A DNA stretch of 15,974 nt from DAIUFH01 sp036844705 (lineage in GTDB: Bacteria > Bacillota > Clostridia > Tissierellales > Tissierellaceae): the NCBI GenBank assembly GCA_036844705.1, contig DAIUFH010000050.1, positions 1 to 15,974 of the forward strand. Reading direction: 5' to 3'. Below, piece by piece: positions 6,767 to 13,995 of the stretch. A model generated the notes under the pieces. That model did no database searches. It saw only the letters and a list, made by a program, of their open reading frames with translations, and was not told the DNA's origin. Numbering within the stretch: the first letter of the stretch is position 1; each line of letters starts with the position of its first letter. The position numbers and the translations under genes are program-made.

Positions 6767-8503
6767 ATGAAATTTATAGATCGAGCGAAGGCTACTATCC
6801 TAAACACTAGAAAAAGCTTCGAAAGGTTTCCAGTGACGATTGTTTTATCAATATTATTCACTGGTTTATTGATATATAATTTTGAGGTAGGAAACGACCT
6901 AACTAATGTTGCTAGGGATAACCTTATAAGGTTAACAATGGTATCTGGCCTTGGATTGTTATTATCATTATGTATAGGATTACTAAATGAAAGATTGTTT
7001 AGGGCTAGAGGTAAATCCATATTAACCTATATAATCGGTGGACTAATTTTAATTGGATATTATTTCTTTTTATTAGATAAATTCGAAATGGTTCAAATGA
7101 CTAGATTTTTTGGCACTATACTGTTTTTAGTAGTATCTGTTGTTTATATATTGAAACTTAAAAATGATATAAATTATGAAAGCTATGTTATAAAAGTATT
7201 TTCAGGAGTATTTATAACAATACTGTATTCAGCCGTATTGTATTTTGGATTATCGGTAATTTTCTTTACAGTAGATAATCTATTCGATATTGATATCAGT
7301 GGAAAAATATATTTATATACTTTTTTTATAGTTGTATTTATCTTTGGGGTATCATTATTTCTATCTAAGCTACCGGAGAAGGATGATGATTTTAAAGATT
7401 ACATCTATTCCAAGTCTTTAAAAGTATTGTTGCTATATATAGTTATACCATTGATAAGTGTATATACAGTTATTTTGTATGCATATTTCATAAAGATTTT
7501 GATTACCTGGGTATGGCCAAAGGGCTTGGTGTCTCATTTAGTTCTATGGTATTCAGCCGTAAGTGCTGGAGTGATATTTTTAATAACCCCATTATTAGAA
7601 GAGAATAAGTTAGCCAAGACATTTAAAATATTTTTTCCTAAGTTCATTCTACCTATACTTGTAATGATGTTTATATCCATATGGCAGAGAATTAATCAAT
7701 ATGGAATCACAGAAAACAGGTATTATATCTTGGTATTGGGACTGTGGGTACTTGGTATTATGCTTTATTTCAACTTTAAAAAACCTCTAAAGAATATAAT
7801 AATTCCTATATCATTATCCATAGTAATATTCATATCCCTATATGGTCCTGTAAGCAGCTATAGTATGTCAAAGATGAGCCAGAACCATAGATTAAATAGG
7901 ATTCTTGAAAATAATGGATTGATAACTAATGGTGCTTTAGTAGCTAATCCAAATGTTAGTAAAGATGATCAAAAAGAGATAAGTAATATCATAAGTTACT
8001 TCAATAACAATCACAGTTTGGCGGACATAAAAGCCATGCCTAATGATTTTGAAGTAGAGGATACAAAGAAACTACTTGGCTTTGAATACAGTCCTGTTTA
8101 TGGGACTCCAACCAATATTGATTATTTTAGCTATTATTTGAACAATATCGGGAAGCAGATTAATATTTCTGGATATGATTATTTTTTAAATATATCCTCA
8201 TGGGATACAGATACTATCCATATAGAAAAAGAAATAGAGGTCAAATATTCAAAAGACCATATTTTAACAGTAGAAAAGGTAGGAAAAGATATTATAAATG
8301 TAGACATAAATAAATTTGCTGAAGAAATGTATAATAATAAAAACTCTGATAAACAAACAAATGATATTGATAAAATGACTTTTACAGTTGATAATAAAAA
8401 TATACAATTAAAAATTGTATTCAATAATCTATATGGACAATATAATAAGGAAACAAAGGAGTTTAATCTAAAAAACGCAGAGTTTATGCTGTTTATAAAA
8501 TGA
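6767..8503 (+). CDS. DUF4153-type polytopic membrane protein
   Basis: This 578-residue protein has about 11 hydrophobic segments (roughly 22-37, 55-73, 84-104, 113-130, 145-167, 181-200, 218-245, 256-276, 291-307, 318-336, 343-360) and a soluble C-terminal domain (361-578). The opening KSFERFPVTIVLSILFT and the stretch WQRINQYGITENRYYIL (306-322) are typical, from memory, of the DUF4153 family, which has no established biochemical role. The C-terminal domain is rich in Asp, Asn and Lys and has no motif I recognise. AGGAGG at 6750-6755 lies 11 nt before the ATG. The gene follows a terminator, and msrA begins 53 nt downstream without an obvious terminator between them, so the two may be co-transcribed. 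Confidence 0.75.
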   Translation: MKFIDRAKATILNTRKSFERFPVTIVLSILFTGLLIYNFEVGNDLTNVARDNLIRLTMVSGLGLLLSLCIGLLNERLFRARGKSILTYIIGGLILIGYYFFLLDKFEMVQMTRFFGTILFLVVSVVYILKLKNDINYESYVIKVFSGVFITILYSAVLYFGLSVIFFTVDNLFDIDISGKIYLYTFFIVVFIFGVSLFLSKLPEKDDDFKDYIYSKSLKVLLLYIVIPLISVYTVILYAYFIKILITWVWPKGLVSHLVLWYSAVSAGVIFLITPLLEENKLAKTFKIFFPKFILPILVMMFISIWQRINQYGITENRYYILVLGLWVLGIMLYFNFKKPLKNIIIPISLSIVIFISLYGPVSSYSMSKMSQNHRLNRILENNGLITNGALVANPNVSKDDQKEISNIISYFNNNHSLADIKAMPNDFEVEDTKKLLGFEYSPVYGTPTNIDYFSYYLNNIGKQINISGYDYFLNISSWDTDTIHIEKEIEVKYSKDHILTVEKVGKDIINVDINKFAEEMYNNKNSDKQTNDIDKMTFTVDNKNIQLKIVFNNLYGQYNKETKEFNLKNAEFMLFIK

Positions 8504-8556
8504 AAAAATTGAATCAAGGAATCTAGGGCTTCAAATGTTCAAAAGGAGAGGGTAAA

Positions 8557-9033
8557 ATGAAGGAAATATATTTAGCTGGAGGATGCTTTTGGGGAGTAGA
8601 AGAATATTTATCAAGAATTGATGGAGTGATGGATACAGAGGTTGGTTATGCAAATGGGGAAGTTGAAAATCCAACATACAAGCAGGTATGTACAGGCCTT
8701 ACAGGTCATGCAGAAACAACCTATGTAAAATACGATGAAACTAAAGTAACATTAGAGCAGTTACTGGACAGATTTTTTAGAATAATTGACCCAACAGTAG
8801 TAGATAGACAGGGTGGAGATATAGGCAATCAATATAGAACTGGAATATATTATATTGATGAAGCAGATTTGGAAATAATTCAAAAAATCATCACAGAACA
8901 GCAGAGAAAATACGAAAAGCCTATAGCTACAGAAGTAAAGCCTTTAGCATGTTTCTTTAATGCAGAGGACTATCATCAGGATTATCTAAAGAAAAATCCT
9001 GGCGGATACTGTCATGTGGATATGAATGCGTAG
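8557..9033 (+). CDS. msrA: Peptide methionine (S)-S-oxide reductase MsrA
   Basis: This 158-residue cytoplasmic enzyme reduces methionine-S-sulfoxide in proteins and free methionine. The catalytic motif GGCFWGVE is at residues 8-15, with nucleophile Cys10. GYANG (31-35), GHAE (50-53), GDIGNQYRTGIYY (87-99) and AEDYHQDYL follow, all core MsrA motifs. Cys152 in GGYCHVD is a likely resolving cysteine. The usual NRQGND stretch reads DRQGGD here, a mild variation. There is no fused MsrB domain and no signal peptide. AGGAG at 8544-8548 supports the ATG. A heptamer array begins 7 nt after the stop. Confidence 0.96.
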   Translation: MKEIYLAGGCFWGVEEYLSRIDGVMDTEVGYANGEVENPTYKQVCTGLTGHAETTYVKYDETKVTLEQLLDRFFRIIDPTVVDRQGGDIGNQYRTGIYYIDEADLEIIQKIITEQQRKYEKPIATEVKPLACFFNAEDYHQDYLKKNPGGYCHVDMNA

Positions 9034-9039
9034 GATAGT

Positions 9040-9165
9040 TAAGAAGTAAGAGTTAAGAACTAAGAACTAAGAACTAAGAACTAAGAGTTAAGAATTAAGA
9101 ATTAAGAACTAAGAATTAAGAGTTAAGAGTTAAGAATTAAGAGTTAAGAACTAAGAGTTAAGAGA
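9040..9165 (+). repeat. Tandem heptamer array, 18 units of TAAGARN
   Basis: There are 18 consecutive 7-bp units in perfect phase: mostly TAAGAAC, TAAGAGT and TAAGAAT, with single TAAGAAG and TAAGAGA units, then decaying into TAAAAAA. The array starts just after the msrA stop. Because the period is 7, TAA stop triplets occur in all three forward frames and no forward reading can pass through it. Related arrays lie at 13566-13804, 13966-13993 (inverted) and 15422-15512. Confidence 0.95.
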
Positions 9166-9174
9166 TAAAAAATA

Positions 9175-9263
9175 GAGATTCTTCGGTGATGGGCATTATA
9201 TAGCTAGTCTCAGAATGAAAACAGCGTTGTGTCATGCTGAGCGTGTTGCGAAGCATCTCGGGT
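9175..9263. repeat. Palindromic dispersed element, copy 1
   Basis: This is an imperfect inverted repeat. GAGATTCTTCG (9175-9185) pairs with CGAAGCATCTC (9250-9260) at 10 of 11 positions, and CTCAGAATGA (9209-9218) pairs with TCATGCTGAG (9232-9241) at 9 of 10. The right half resembles the GTCATTCTGAGC...GAAGAATCTCGGG units at 13877-13961 and 15643-15674. It is small, non-coding, and always next to a heptamer array here, which suggests a REP- or MITE-like dispersed element. Confidence 0.8.
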
Positions 9264-9320
9264 TTTATGTCATTACGCGGCAGTATAATAAATAGTATCA
9301 CAATTAAGGAGTTGTTTACC

Positions 9321-10184
9321 ATTCGTTTTAAAAAGATATATATCGAAATAACTAACATATGTAATTTAAAATGCAACTTTTGTCCTGTGACTAAACGTGA
9401 ACCCAAATTTATGGAGCCAGATGAATTTGGGTTTATTCTTGATGGGATTAAGGACTATACTGAGCATATCTATCTTCATATTAAAGGTGAACCTCTATTG
9501 CACCCAAAGCTTATTCAAATTTTAGATTTAGCCCATGATAAAGGCTATAAGGTAAATATAACTACCAATGGAACCCTTATAAATAAGAATCTGGACATGT
9601 TGTTGACGAGATTAAGTCTTAGACAGATAAACATATCATTACACAGCTTGGAACAGAATGAAGACTTTGAGAATCAGAAGGAATATATGGACAATATATT
9701 GAGCTTTATTGAAAAAGCTAGGGATAAAGATGTGATTGTTGCCTTAAGACTTTGGAACTTTGGAGGAGATACCGAACATAATATTAATAAAAATAAATAT
9801 ATCGCAGAAAGACTTTTTAATGAGTTTGACTTAGATTATAATATCTTGTATGAGTTTAGTAAAAAGCAGGGAATTAAAATCAGGGACAGATTATATTTAA
9901 ATAAAGATTCGGAATTTATTTGGCCCGATTTAAACAATGATTTTTATGATGAAAAGGGCTTCTGCTATGGCCTTAGAGATCAGCTAGGAATATTGGTGGA
10001 TGGCACAATCATTCCATGCTGCCTTGATGGGGAAGGAATAATTAATCTAGGGAATATATTCAAGGATAAATTAGACTATATATTAAATTCTTCTAGGGCT
10101 ACTAATATCTACAATAGCTTTTCCAACAGAGATGTTGCTGAGGAACTATGTAGAAGGTGTGGATATAAACATAAACTTATTTAA
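9321..10184 (+). CDS. Radical SAM/SPASM domain protein of unknown substrate
   Basis: This is a radical SAM enzyme that would generate a 5'-deoxyadenosyl radical from S-adenosylmethionine. CNLKCNFC, starting 14 residues into the protein, is the CX3CX2C motif for the SAM-binding [4Fe-4S] cluster; KGEPLLHP is the GGE-type SAM-contact motif. The C-terminal part has four to five further cysteines (FCYG, IPCCLDGE, CRRC), matching a SPASM/twitch auxiliary cluster; the LVDGTIIPCC stretch is typical. No peptide substrate gene is adjacent. The start is uncertain: ATG codons at 9234 and 9267 lie in or at the edge of a dispersed repeat and have no ribosome binding site. AAGGAG at 9306-9311 is best placed for ATT at 9321, which would give MRFKKIYIEITNICN, a family-like start. 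TTG at 9312 abuts that site. Confidence 0.85.
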   Translation: MRFKKIYIEITNICNLKCNFCPVTKREPKFMEPDEFGFILDGIKDYTEHIYLHIKGEPLLHPKLIQILDLAHDKGYKVNITTNGTLINKNLDMLLTRLSLRQINISLHSLEQNEDFENQKEYMDNILSFIEKARDKDVIVALRLWNFGGDTEHNINKNKYIAERLFNEFDLDYNILYEFSKKQGIKIRDRLYLNKDSEFIWPDLNNDFYDEKGFCYGLRDQLGILVDGTIIPCCLDGEGIINLGNIFKDKLDYILNSSRATNIYNSFSNRDVAEELCRRCGYKHKLI

Positions 10185-10211
10185 CATAATAATTAAATAA
10201 AATTAATAAAG

Positions 10212-10241
10212 TTGAAACTATATATAGAGCTTTGCTATAAT
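10212..10241 (+). promoter_or_regulatory. SigmaA promoter of the nrdDG operon
   Basis: TTGAAA (10212-10217), an 18-bp spacer and a consensus TATAAT (10236-10241), which is preceded by TG in the extended -10 position (TGC), form a strong vegetative promoter. It lies 39 bp upstream of the nrdD start and is interleaved with the two NrdR boxes. Confidence 0.75.
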
Positions 10242-10261
10242 ATATATACTATATATTGTGT
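10215..10261 (+). promoter_or_regulatory. Pair of NrdR boxes (ribonucleotide reductase repressor sites)
   Basis: The downstream box ATACTATATATTGTGT (10246-10261) differs by one base from ACACTATATATTGTGT, an NrdR-box sequence known from enterobacteria. The upstream box AAACTATATATAGAGC (10215-10230) keeps the core CTATATAT and G at the expected place. The 15-bp gap gives 31 bp between box starts, about three helical turns, as known for NrdR tandem sites. The boxes cover the -35 region and the zone just downstream of the -10, so bound NrdR-(d)ATP should block transcription. The nrdR gene itself is not in the window. Confidence 0.8.
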
Positions 10262-10279
10262 TTTACTAGGAGGCATAAA

Positions 10280-12613
10280 ATGATTACTAAGATTAGAAAG
10301 AGAGATGGCAGAGAAGTGCCCTTTAATGTAGAGAAGATTGCAAATGCAATTTTTAAAGCTGCTCAGGCTGCTGGAGGGCAAGATTATAAAGTATCGATGA
10401 AGCTATCCGAAGAAGTTATTACTCTTTGTGATGAGAAGTTTAAGGGAAAAGTTCCTGGAGTTGAGGATATACAGGATATTGTAGAAAAGGTATTGATAGA
10501 ATCTGGACATGCTAGGACAGCTAAGGAATATATCCTATATAGAGCTGAAAGAAGCAGAGTAAGAGAAATGAATACAAGACTTATGAAGGTTTATGATGAT
10601 CTTACCTTCAAGGATTCTAAGGATGCTGATATAAAGAGAGAAAATGCAAATATTAATGGTGATACAGCAATGGGCACCATGTTAAAATATGGTTCAGAGG
10701 GTGCAAAAGAATTCTACAATTTATTTGTATTAAATCCAGATCATTCAGCAGCCCATAAATCAGGAGACATACATATTCATGATTTGGATTTTTTAACTTT
10801 AACTACAACCTGTTGTCAGATTGATATAGTTCAACTATTCCAAAGAGGATTTAGTACAGGGCATGGATTTTTAAGAGAACCTCAGGATATTTCATCCTAT
10901 GCTTCATTGGCATGTATAGCAATACAGTCAAATCAAAACGATCAACATGGCGGACAGAGTATACCTAATTTTGATTATGGCATGGCTATTGGAGTTAGAA
11001 AGACATACAAGAAAAGCTATAGAGAAAACCTAAAGAAGGGCATAGAACTTTTGATAAATGAATTAGATCTAAGTGAAAATTTAGATTATATATTCAATAT
11101 GCTGGAACATGATTATGAGAATATACCAACAATGGATGACAATGAGGTTTATTTAAAAAAAGAAGCAGAATATTTAAATGAACTTATAAATGATGAAGAG
11201 CTTGTAAGCAGGGTCCAGAGTTTTGCTAAGAGAAATGCCTATATTGATACTGACAAAAAAACATACCAAGCAATGGAAGCCCTAATTCACAATTTAAATA
11301 CTATGCATTCAAGAGCAGGTGCGCAGGTACCCTTTAGCTCCATTAATTATGGAACTGACACTTCGGTTGAAGGTAGAATGGCAATGAAAAATTTATTGCT
11401 AGCTACGGAAAAGGGATTAGGTAATAGTGAGACTCCAATATTTCCTGTACAGATATTCAAGGTTAAAGAGGGAATAAACTATAGCGCTGATGACCCAAAT
11501 TATGATTTGTTTAAATTGGCATGCAAGGTAAGTGCAAAGAGGTTGTTTCCAAATTTTTCATTTATTGATGCACCCTTTAATCTAAAATATTACAAACCAG
11601 GTCAGCCGGAAACTGAAATAGCTTATATGGGATGTAGAACAAGGGTAATTGGTAATGTTTATGATGAATCTAAGGAAATTGTAAATGGAAGAGGAAATCT
11701 AAGCTTTACTACAATTAATTTACCTAGATTAGGTATTGAGCATAGGGGAGATATAAAAGGCTTCTACGAAAAATTAGATGATACTATTGACTTGATTATT
11801 GCTCAGCTTTTGGAAAGGTTTGAAATCCAAGCTGCTAAAAAAGTAAAAAATTACCCATTCCTAATGGGACAAAATATATGGATAGATTCTGATAAATTAG
11901 GTAGTGAAGATGAAGTAAGAGAGGTATTGAAGCACGGTACATTATCTATGGGCTTTATAGGGCTTGCCGAATGCTTAAAGGCACTTATCGGTAGTCATCA
12001 TGGTGAATCAAAAGAAGCTCAGAGATTAGGGCTTGAGATAATCGGGCATATGAGAAAAAGAATGGATGATATTTCAGAGGAATACAAGATGAATTTTACT
12101 CTACTTGCTACACCTGCTGAGGGACTTTCAGGCAGATTGGTAAAGCTGGATAAAAATATTTATGGAGAAATTCCAGGAGTTACTGACAGAGAATATTATA
12201 CAAACAGCTTCCACGTACCTGTATATTATAAGATAAATGCGTATAACAAGATATTAATCGAGGCTCCTTATCATGAATTGACAAATGCAGGGCATATTAC
12301 CTACGTTGAAGTGGATGGAGATCCTACAATGAATATTGAAGCTTTTGAGAAGATTATTAAGCTGATGAAAGAAACTGGAATTGGATATGGTTCTATCAAT
12401 CATCCAGTAGATAGGGATCCTATATGTGGCTATACGGGAGTAATAGGAAATACATGCCCAAAATGTGGTAGAAAAGAAGACGAAGGTGACGTTGGTTTCG
12501 AAAGAATTAGAAGAATAACAGGCTATCTAGTTGGGACTCTGGATAGATTCAATGATGCAAAGAGGGCGGAAGAACATGACCGAGTTAAGCATTTCTCATT
12601 CCAAAACAGATAA
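10280..12613 (+). CDS. nrdD: Anaerobic (class III) ribonucleoside-triphosphate reductase
   Basis: This 777-residue glycyl-radical enzyme reduces ribonucleoside triphosphates to dNTPs without oxygen. Residues 2 to about 95 form an ATP-cone (KIRKRDGREVPFNVEKI...), the allosteric dATP/ATP switch. The catalytic core has TTCCQID (Cys178 and Cys179) and MGCRTRV (Cys452). The C-terminus has a cysteine-rich zinc site (ICGYTG and TCPKCGR; Cys716, Cys726, Cys729) and the glycyl radical loop RRITGYLVGT with Gly748. The ATG at 10280 follows AGGAGG (10268-10273) by 6 nt; an upstream TTG at 10256 would lie inside the NrdR box and is rejected. The gene overlaps nrdG by 38 bp. Oxygen would cleave the chain at the radical glycine, consistent with an anaerobic host. 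Confidence 0.97.
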   Translation: MITKIRKRDGREVPFNVEKIANAIFKAAQAAGGQDYKVSMKLSEEVITLCDEKFKGKVPGVEDIQDIVEKVLIESGHARTAKEYILYRAERSRVREMNTRLMKVYDDLTFKDSKDADIKRENANINGDTAMGTMLKYGSEGAKEFYNLFVLNPDHSAAHKSGDIHIHDLDFLTLTTTCCQIDIVQLFQRGFSTGHGFLREPQDISSYASLACIAIQSNQNDQHGGQSIPNFDYGMAIGVRKTYKKSYRENLKKGIELLINELDLSENLDYIFNMLEHDYENIPTMDDNEVYLKKEAEYLNELINDEELVSRVQSFAKRNAYIDTDKKTYQAMEALIHNLNTMHSRAGAQVPFSSINYGTDTSVEGRMAMKNLLLATEKGLGNSETPIFPVQIFKVKEGINYSADDPNYDLFKLACKVSAKRLFPNFSFIDAPFNLKYYKPGQPETEIAYMGCRTRVIGNVYDESKEIVNGRGNLSFTTINLPRLGIEHRGDIKGFYEKLDDTIDLIIAQLLERFEIQAAKKVKNYPFLMGQNIWIDSDKLGSEDEVREVLKHGTLSMGFIGLAECLKALIGSHHGESKEAQRLGLEIIGHMRKRMDDISEEYKMNFTLLATPAEGLSGRLVKLDKNIYGEIPGVTDREYYTNSFHVPVYYKINAYNKILIEAPYHELTNAGHITYVEVDGDPTMNIEAFEKIIKLMKETGIGYGSINHPVDRDPICGYTGVIGNTCPKCGRKEDEGDVGFERIRRITGYLVGTLDRFNDAKRAEEHDRVKHFSFQNR

Positions 12614-13067
12614 AATACGAATAGCTGGAATAGTTGATGAATCCATAGTAGATGGTCCTGGAATCAGACTTGTAGTATTTACACAGGGTTGTAGACACAA
12701 TTGCAAAGGGTGTCATAACAAACACACTCATGATTTCAATGGTGGCTATGAAATCACCATTGAGGAAATAATAGATAAGGTAAGGGAAAATCCTCTGCTT
12801 GATGGTATAACATTAAGTGGAGGGGATCCTTTTGAACAGGCGGAAGCATGTAGTTATTTAGCTAGCTTGATAAAGAAAATGGGGTTAAATGTAGTGACTT
12901 ATACTGGCTATACATATGAAAAGCTGTTAAAGAAAGAAGAATATAAAGCCTTACTTTCTGAAACAGATATCTTAATTGATGGGGAATTCGATATTACTAA
13001 AAAGGATTTAACGCTGCCATTTAGAGGGTCAAGCAACCAAAGAATTCTCTTTGTTTCAGGTTATTGA
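12576..13067 (+). CDS. nrdG: Anaerobic ribonucleotide reductase-activating protein
   Basis: This 163-residue radical SAM activase installs the glycyl radical on NrdD. CRHNCKGC at residues 39-46 is the CX3CX2C motif for the [4Fe-4S] cluster; SIVDGPGIRLVVFTQGC before it and LSGGDPF after it are diagnostic of NrdG. The start at ATG 12576 overlaps the end of nrdD by 38 bp in another frame, with a weak GGCGGA-like site at about 12565-12570, so expression probably relies on coupling to nrdD translation. A start at 12531 would add 15 non-family residues and increase the overlap, and was rejected. The fRMsr gene follows after 12 bp. Confidence 0.95.
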   Translation: MTELSISHSKTDKIRIAGIVDESIVDGPGIRLVVFTQGCRHNCKGCHNKHTHDFNGGYEITIEEIIDKVRENPLLDGITLSGGDPFEQAEACSYLASLIKKMGLNVVTYTGYTYEKLLKKEEYKALLSETDILIDGEFDITKKDLTLPFRGSSNQRILFVSGY

Positions 13068-13079
13068 TGGGAGGATAAA

Positions 13080-13568
13080 ATGTTTAAATTAGAGCCAATT
13101 AAAAAGATGAACGAAGAAGAAAGACTTAAATATATGAACATACTTCTTAAAGGACAACTAAGTTCAGAAAAGGATAATTTAGCGAATATATCAAATGCTA
13201 CTGCAATTATCAATGCCTGTATCGATAACATAAACTGGGCAGGCTTTTATTTTTTAAAAGAAGATGAGCTAGTTCTTGGACCGTTCCAAGGATTACCTGC
13301 ATGCAATAGGATAGCCGTAGGAAAAGGAGTATGCGGTACTGCTGTATCAACAAGAGAAGTACAACTAGTACCAGATGTACATCTATTCCCAGGTCACATT
13401 GCCTGTGATTCAGCCTCAAATTCCGAAATTGTCATACCAATAATTAAAGATGATAAGGTAATTGGTGTATTGGATATAGACAGTCCTATAAAGGAAAGAT
13501 TTACCGAGCTCCATGCAGAATATTTGAAAAAGTTTGTTGATACATTGAATCATTATAATGATAGGTAA
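13080..13568 (+). CDS. msrC: Free methionine-(R)-sulfoxide reductase (GAF-type)
   Basis: This 162-residue single GAF-domain enzyme reduces free methionine-R-sulfoxide, the diastereomer that MsrA does not handle. Cys75, Cys85 and Cys109 have exactly the spacing of the three active-site cysteines of E. coli fRMsr (84, 94, 118). The flanking motifs GPFQGLPAC, GKGVCGTA, DVHLFPGHIACD, SEIVIP and VLDIDSP are all family-typical. A GGGAGG site at 13069-13074 lies 6 nt before the ATG, and the gap to nrdG is 12 bp, so the gene belongs to the NrdR-controlled nrd transcript. Its TAA stop codon is also the first triplet of a long heptamer array. YebR and YtsP are names used for homologues. Confidence 0.94.
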   Translation: MFKLEPIKKMNEEERLKYMNILLKGQLSSEKDNLANISNATAIINACIDNINWAGFYFLKEDELVLGPFQGLPACNRIAVGKGVCGTAVSTREVQLVPDVHLFPGHIACDSASNSEIVIPIIKDDKVIGVLDIDSPIKERFTELHAEYLKKFVDTLNHYNDR

Positions 13569-13804
13569 GAACTAAGAACTAAGAGATAAGAACTAAGAGA
13601 TAAGAACTAAGAGATAAGAACTAAGAGNNNNNNNNNNNNNNNNNNNNNNNNNNNNNNNNNNNNNNNNNNNNNNNNNNNNNNNNNNNNNNNNNNNNNNNNN
13701 NNNNNNNNNNNNNNNNNNNNNNNNNNNTAAGAACTAAGAGATAAGAACTAAGAGATAAGAACTAAGAGATAAGAACTAAGAGTTAAGAACTAAGAGTTAA
13801 GAGG
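13566..13804 (+). repeat. Tandem heptamer array spanning the assembly gap
   Basis: Eight full TAAGARN units plus a partial unit lie left of the gap, and eleven units (13728-13804) lie right of it. Most of the array alternates TAAGAAC and TAAGAGA, a 14-bp higher-order unit; near the right end TAAGAGT takes over. The first TAA (13566-13568) is the stop codon of the upstream reductase gene. The true length is unknown because of the gap. Confidence 0.95.
13628..13727. other. Assembly gap of 100 N inside the heptamer array
   Basis: Exactly 100 undetermined bases sit between two identical-type array segments. The round number suggests a nominal scaffold gap. The simplest cause is that short reads could not span the array, so the missing bases are probably more heptamers, though inserted sequence cannot be excluded. 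Confidence 0.95.
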
Positions 13805-13820
13805 TAGCTGGAAGGTGAAA

Positions 13821-13961
13821 CCCGGGATGTGAGCAGTGATATTGCTGCCCAGCTCAGGATGACAACTTCAGGAGTCGTCATTCTGAGCATTAGCGAAGAA
13901 TCCCGGGTTTTCAGTATAATCTCTGCTAGTGTCATTCTGAGCATTAGCGAAGAATCTCGGG
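13821..13961. repeat. Palindromic dispersed element, copy 2, with an extra half unit
   Basis: CCCGGGAT (13821-13828) pairs perfectly with ATCCCGGG (13900-13907), and GCTCAGGATGAC (13852-13863) pairs with GTCATTCTGAGC (13877-13888) at 11 of 12 positions, giving a long imperfect hairpin. A further half unit follows at 13931-13961; 26 bases (13877-13902 and 13931-13956) are identical between the halves. Bases 13832-13886 match copy 3 (15548-15602) at 52 of 55 positions. The element lies between convergent genes and could act as a bidirectional terminator. Confidence 0.85.
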
Positions 13962-13965
13962 TTTC

Positions 13966-13993
13966 ACTCTTAGTTCTTCACTCTTAGTTCTTA
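13966..13993 (-). repeat. Inverted short heptamer array (4 units)
   Basis: On the minus strand this reads TAAGAAC TAAGAGT GAAGAAC TAAGAGT. It begins 2 nt after the stop codon of the minus-strand transglutaminase-like gene, in that gene's sense direction. With the array at 13566-13804 it forms an inverted pair enclosing palindromic copy 2. Confidence 0.88.
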
Positions 13994-13995
13994 CC

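Noticed and set aside
8557..9033. A fused MsrA-MsrB or a selenocysteine MsrA
   Set aside because: The nucleophile is an ordinary Cys codon at residue 10 and the gene ends after a single MsrA domain.
9040..9165. A CRISPR array
   Set aside because: The repeats are 7 bp and tandem, with no spacers, and no cas genes are nearby.
9158..9406. A minus-strand frame over palindromic copy 1
   Set aside because: It spans the repeat and the antisense of the radical SAM motif and has no plausible translation start.
10185..10211. A terminator after the radical SAM gene
   Set aside because: The short AT-rich gap contains no stable hairpin with a T tract.
10256..10279. An upstream TTG start for nrdD adding eight residues
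   Set aside because: It falls inside the NrdR box and upstream of the AGGAGG that clearly serves the ATG at 10280.
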